From positions 3,555,001 through 3,619,000 of the forward strand of contig NZ_JACHMH010000001.1 in assembly GCF_014204915.1 (NCBI RefSeq): a stretch of DNA of 64,000 bases. The letters are read 5' to 3'. The notes beneath the pieces are model-generated. The model worked only from the letters and a program-made list of their open reading frames with translations, had not been told where the DNA came from and did not search any database. Shown piece by piece: positions 61,445 to 64,000 of this stretch; within the stretch, counting starts at the first letter, position 1, and each line of letters opens with the position of its first letter. This stretch comes from Crossiella cryophila (lineage in GTDB: Bacteria > Actinomycetota > Actinomycetes > Mycobacteriales > Pseudonocardiaceae). Position numbers and translations under genes: made by a program.

Positions 61445-61671
61445 CACCGGCTCGACCCACCCGATCCACGAAATCCGGCTCCAGCTACCTCGACCTGCAG
61501 AACCTGGCCTGTCGGACCAAGACGACGGACTGGTCTTCGACGTCGACTCGGCGACCGCGGCGACGATCCGGGACGAGGACGACTGAGGTGCTGGCGGGCT
61601 TCGCCGATCCCTGTCTGGCCGACCGGGTCGGCGGGAAGACGTGGCTGGCGGCCGAGGGACACTGGACCTGA
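61441..61671 (+). pseudogene. Degenerate abiEii nucleotidyltransferase-toxin remnant
   Basis: Three pieces of an AbiEii-like protein are visible in the expected order but with most of the gene missing. The N-terminus TRSTKSGSSYLDLQNLA is in frame with GTG 61441. DGLVFDVDSATAATIRDEDD appears in another frame (61527-61583, stop at 61584). The C-terminal FADPCLADRVGGKTWLA is again in the first frame. The intact family is about 250-300 aa and this open frame is only 76 codons, so at least one large internal deletion and frameshifts have removed the catalytic core. GTGA overlap with the antitoxin gene preserves the ancestral operon junction. Confidence 0.7.
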
Positions 61672-61798
61672 GTAGTACGCCCCAGGTTGGGCTGCCCCGA
61701 GGCCAGATCAGGGAGATCACCGGATGGCCGCCTCCCGCCCCGTCCCTACCCTCGGTGATCACCAGGCGCGGATCCGCGCGCCCACGAGGAGGTCACTG

Positions 61799-62968
61799 AT
61801 GCGCACCCACCCGGCCCTACTGGCCACCAGCGTGGCCCTGGTCGCCGGTCTGCTCACGGCCGGCGCCGCGCCCGCGGCGGCCCAGGACCGGCCGGAGATC
61901 CGCCAGGTCATGCAGGAACTGCTCTCCCAGGGTGCGGTCGGGGTCCAGGTGCGGGTGCACGACGGGCGTGGGGACTGGACGGGGAGTGCGGGCACGACCC
62001 GGCTCGGGGGGCGGACGCCGGTGCGGACGGACGCGCGGTTCCGGGCGGGCAGCATCACCAAGACCTTCGTGGCCACCGTGCTGCTCCAGCTCGTCGACGA
62101 GGGGCGGATCGGGCTGGACGACCCGGTCACCCGGCACCTGCCGCGGTTCGGGCTGGACCGGCGGATCACCGTGCGCATGGTGCTCCAGCACACCAGCGGC
62201 CTGTTCAGCCACACCGGCGAGTTCCGCCCGGACGGCACCATGGACCACCCGATCCCGTTGGAGGGCCGGAACTTCGCCGCCAACCGGTTCCGCGGCTACT
62301 CGCCGGACGAGCTGGTGCGGGCCGCGCTGACCCGGCCGCCGCGGTTCGAGCCGGGGGCGGACTGGTCCTACTCCAACACCAACTACATCCTGGTCGGGCT
62401 GCTCATCGAGAAGGTGACCGGCACGCCCTACGCCACCCAGGTCAACCGCCGGATCATCGAGCCGCTGAACCTGCGCGCCACCAGCCTGCCGGGCACCAGG
62501 GCGCTCATCCCCGGGCCGCACGCGCAGGGCTACTACTCCTACCGGGACGGCGCGGGGGTGGCCACCGAGAACGCCACCGTGCTCAACCCGTCCTGGGCAC
62601 ACGCCGCCGGGGAGATCATCAGCACCACCGCGGACCTGGACACCTTCCTGGCCGCGCTGCACGGCGGGGCGCTGCTCGCGCCGCACCTGCTGGCCGAGAT
62701 GCGCAAGCTCGTGCGCAAGGGCAACGGCGGTTATGGACTGGGCGTGGCCGCCTCGAACCCCGCGCCGGGCTGTGAGGTCTTCTTCGGTCACAGCGGCGGC
62801 ATCCACGGCTACAACTCGCACCTGTACGGCAACGCCGACGGCAGCAAACGCATCCAGATCTCGATCAACACCGCCGGCGGCGACCTGGACTCCGGCGACG
62901 TGGTGCCGCCCACGACCGAGCCGACCGCGTTCAAGGCGATCAAGGCCGTCTTCTGCGCGAAGTCCTGA
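61799..62968 (+). CDS. Secreted serine hydrolase (beta-lactamase / D-Ala-D-Ala carboxypeptidase-like)
   Basis: This 389-aa protein has a signal peptide (1-28, AAA-Q) and a class C penicillin-binding fold: SITK (Ser85, Lys88), YSN (Tyr191, Asn193) and a late GHSGGIHG in place of KTG. ATG 61799 has GAGGAGG nearby upstream. Unlike the operon-leading homologue at 11926 it is exported and lacks a lipocalin-like C-terminus, so a cell-wall D,D-peptidase or extracellular D-peptidase/esterase role is more likely. It ends at a strong shared hairpin. Confidence 0.88.
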   Translation: MRTHPALLATSVALVAGLLTAGAAPAAAQDRPEIRQVMQELLSQGAVGVQVRVHDGRGDWTGSAGTTRLGGRTPVRTDARFRAGSITKTFVATVLLQLVDEGRIGLDDPVTRHLPRFGLDRRITVRMVLQHTSGLFSHTGEFRPDGTMDHPIPLEGRNFAANRFRGYSPDELVRAALTRPPRFEPGADWSYSNTNYILVGLLIEKVTGTPYATQVNRRIIEPLNLRATSLPGTRALIPGPHAQGYYSYRDGAGVATENATVLNPSWAHAAGEIISTTADLDTFLAALHGGALLAPHLLAEMRKLVRKGNGGYGLGVAASNPAPGCEVFFGHSGGIHGYNSHLYGNADGSKRIQISINTAGGDLDSGDVVPPTTEPTAFKAIKAVFCAKS

Positions 62969-62975
62969 GGCGAGT

Positions 62976-63006
62976 ACCGGCCGGCGCGCCCACCGCGCCG
63001 GCCGGT
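62976..63006. terminator. Bidirectional hairpin terminator
   Basis: ACCGGCCGGCGCG (62976-62988) and CGCGCCGGCCGGT (62994-63006) form a perfect 13-bp stem with a 5-base loop between the convergent serine-hydrolase and FKBP genes. It can serve both strands. Confidence 0.85.
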
Positions 63007-63014
63007 CGCCGGGA

Positions 63015-63389
63015 TCAGCCGACCGCGATCAGGTCCACCACGAAGATCAGCGTCTCGCCCGGCTTGATGTCCGAGCCCGCGCCCCGGTTGCCGTAACCCA
63101 GGTGCGCCGGGATGACCAGCTGGCGGCGGCCGCCGACCTTCATGCCCTTCACGCCCATGTCCCAGCCCTTGATGACCCGGCCCCCGCCCAGCGGGAAGGA
63201 GAAGGTGTCGCCGCGGTCCCAGCTGGCGTCGAACTGCCGGCCGGTGCTGTGCGACACGCCCACGTAGTGCACGGTCACCTCCTGACCCACCACGGCCTCC
63301 GGACCGTCGCCGACCTCCAGGTCGGTGATGTCCAGGTAGTCCGGCGACGGGCCGTCGGGCACGGTGACGGTGGGCTTGGTCTTGCCCAT
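63015..63389 (-). CDS. FKBP-type peptidyl-prolyl cis-trans isomerase
   Basis: This 124-aa single-domain cytosolic FKBP has VTVHYVGV, FDASWDRGDTFSFPLGGG, VIKGWDMGVKGMKVGGRR and YGNRGAG, with the hydrophobic pocket residues in their usual places. ATG 63389 follows GAGGAGG. It is a housekeeping protein-folding enzyme, divergent from the thioredoxin reductase gene. Confidence 0.95.
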   Translation of the reverse strand: MGKTKPTVTVPDGPSPDYLDITDLEVGDGPEAVVGQEVTVHYVGVSHSTGRQFDASWDRGDTFSFPLGGGRVIKGWDMGVKGMKVGGRRQLVIPAHLGYGNRGAGSDIKPGETLIFVVDLIAVG

Positions 63390-63513
63390 GGGGTGTCCTC
63401 CTCGTATGGCTAAGCAGCCCGCCGACCCTAACTGAACGGCTCTGAACGCCTGTGGAAGCCACCAGCCGGACGGCCGGGGCGGCGGACCGCCGCGCGCCGG
63501 AGGATCTCCGGGT

Positions 63514-64000
63514 ATGGCTGATCTGATCGTCATCGGGTCCGGACCCGCCGGGTACACCGCCGCGGTGTACGCCGCGCGGGCGCAACTGCGGCCGGTCGTC
63601 TTCGAGGGCACCGGCTACGGCGGGGCGCTGATGACCACCACCGAGGTGGAGAACTACCCCGGCTTCAAGGACGGCATCCTCGGCCCGGACCTGATGGAGC
63701 AGATGCGCGCCCAGGCCGAGCGCTTCGGCGCCGAGCTGCGGACCGAGGACGTCGAGGCCGTCGACCTGACCGGGGAGATCAAGTCGGTCACCGCCAACGG
63801 CGTCACGCACCAGGCCAGGGCGGTGGTGCTGGCCATGGGCGCGGCCGCCCGGTACCTGGACGTGCCGGGGGAGCGGCGGCTGCTCGGGCACGGCGTGTCC
63901 GCCTGCGCCACCTGCGACGGGTTCTTCTTCCGGGACCAGGACATCGCGGTGGTCGGCGGCGGCGACTCGGCCATGGAGGAGGCGATCTTCCTGACCCGGT
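63514..64000 (+). CDS. trxB: Thioredoxin reductase (partial, C-terminus beyond window)
   Basis: The first 162 residues of an FAD/NADPH enzyme that reduces thioredoxin are present. The FAD motif is [11 protein letters not shown] (7-17), the redox-active disulfide CATC is at residues 131-134, and the NADPH motif [11 protein letters not shown] starts at 147, all at usual TrxB spacing. ATG 63514 follows GGAGG. The gene continues past the right edge. Confidence 0.95.
   Translation, partial: MADLIVIGSGPAGYTAAVYAARAQLRPVVFEGTGYGGALMTTTEVENYPGFKDGILGPDLMEQMRAQAERFGAELRTEDVEAVDLTGEIKSVTANGVTHQARAVVLAMGAAARYLDVPGERRLLGHGVSACATCDGFFFRDQDIAVVGGGDSAMEEAIFLTR

Noticed and set aside
61441-61671. Intact 76-aa gene after the AbiEi gene
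   Set aside because: The frame joins scraps of AbiEii, with a further conserved segment in another frame, so it is better explained as a pseudogene.

Overview
The window is very GC-rich, dense DNA from an actinomycete. The adjacent PptH-like/PptT-like gene pair, a TTA-containing LAL regulator and the many secreted hydrolases fit a mycelial genus of the Pseudonocardiales, but the genus is my inference and not proven here.

Layout. The left edge (1-536, minus strand) holds the end of a deoxy-sugar operon: a sugar 3,4-ketoisomerase translationally coupled to a DegT-family aminotransferase that runs off the window. Next come a large LuxR (LAL) regulator with a TTA codon (851-3619), a secreted GH5-like hydrolase (3842-5716), a small unknown protein, and a divergent TetR/imine-reductase-type pair with two clear 23-bp operator repeats (6364-7898). 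After these are a small membrane protein, an orphan response regulator whose phospho-acceptor Asp is replaced by Glu and which also has a TTA codon (8403-9074), and an NB-ARC/TPR ATPase with near-identical 126-bp tandem repeats (9322-11451).

Centre (11926-52533): one apparent 40.6-kb operon made of a stand-alone serine hydrolase that I read as a penicillin-binding-protein-type thioesterase (SurE-like), two giant NRPS genes (6042 and 6516 aa), an MFS exporter and an MbtH-like protein. It is closed by a perfect 12-bp hairpin. The NRPSs carry ten modules in order: A-T, C-A-T-E, C-A-T-E, C-A-T-E, C-A-T / C-A-T-E, C-A-T, C-A-T-E, C-A-T, C-A-T-E. This predicts a decapeptide of configuration L-D-D-D-L-D-L-D-L-D. 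There is no cis thioesterase and the last domain is an epimerase, so release and head-to-tail closure by the upstream PBP-type thioesterase is the natural model. Modules 7 and 9 have acidic binding pockets that predict basic residues, and the other pockets look hydrophobic or aromatic. The predicted product is a cationic amphipathic cyclic decapeptide. I do not recognise it as a described compound.

Right flank: an unknown 156-aa protein, a secreted tripeptidyl-aminopeptidase-like hydrolase, a membrane protein, a run of discoidin-FN3-metallophosphatase / MFS / TolB-like genes, then a PptH-like phosphodiesterase overlapping a phosphopantetheinyl transferase (PPTase) that could activate the NRPS carrier domains. 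These are followed by an AbiEi-type antitoxin with a large palindromic operator and a degenerate abiEii remnant, a second secreted serine hydrolase, an FKBP isomerase and a partial thioredoxin reductase.

The most unexpected non-gene signal is a 13-bp palindrome, GTCCAC(A/T)GTGGAC. It is present 18 times exactly (plus near copies) inside the NRPS genes, in two different reading frames and in many unrelated protein contexts, with no exact copy noticed elsewhere in the window.
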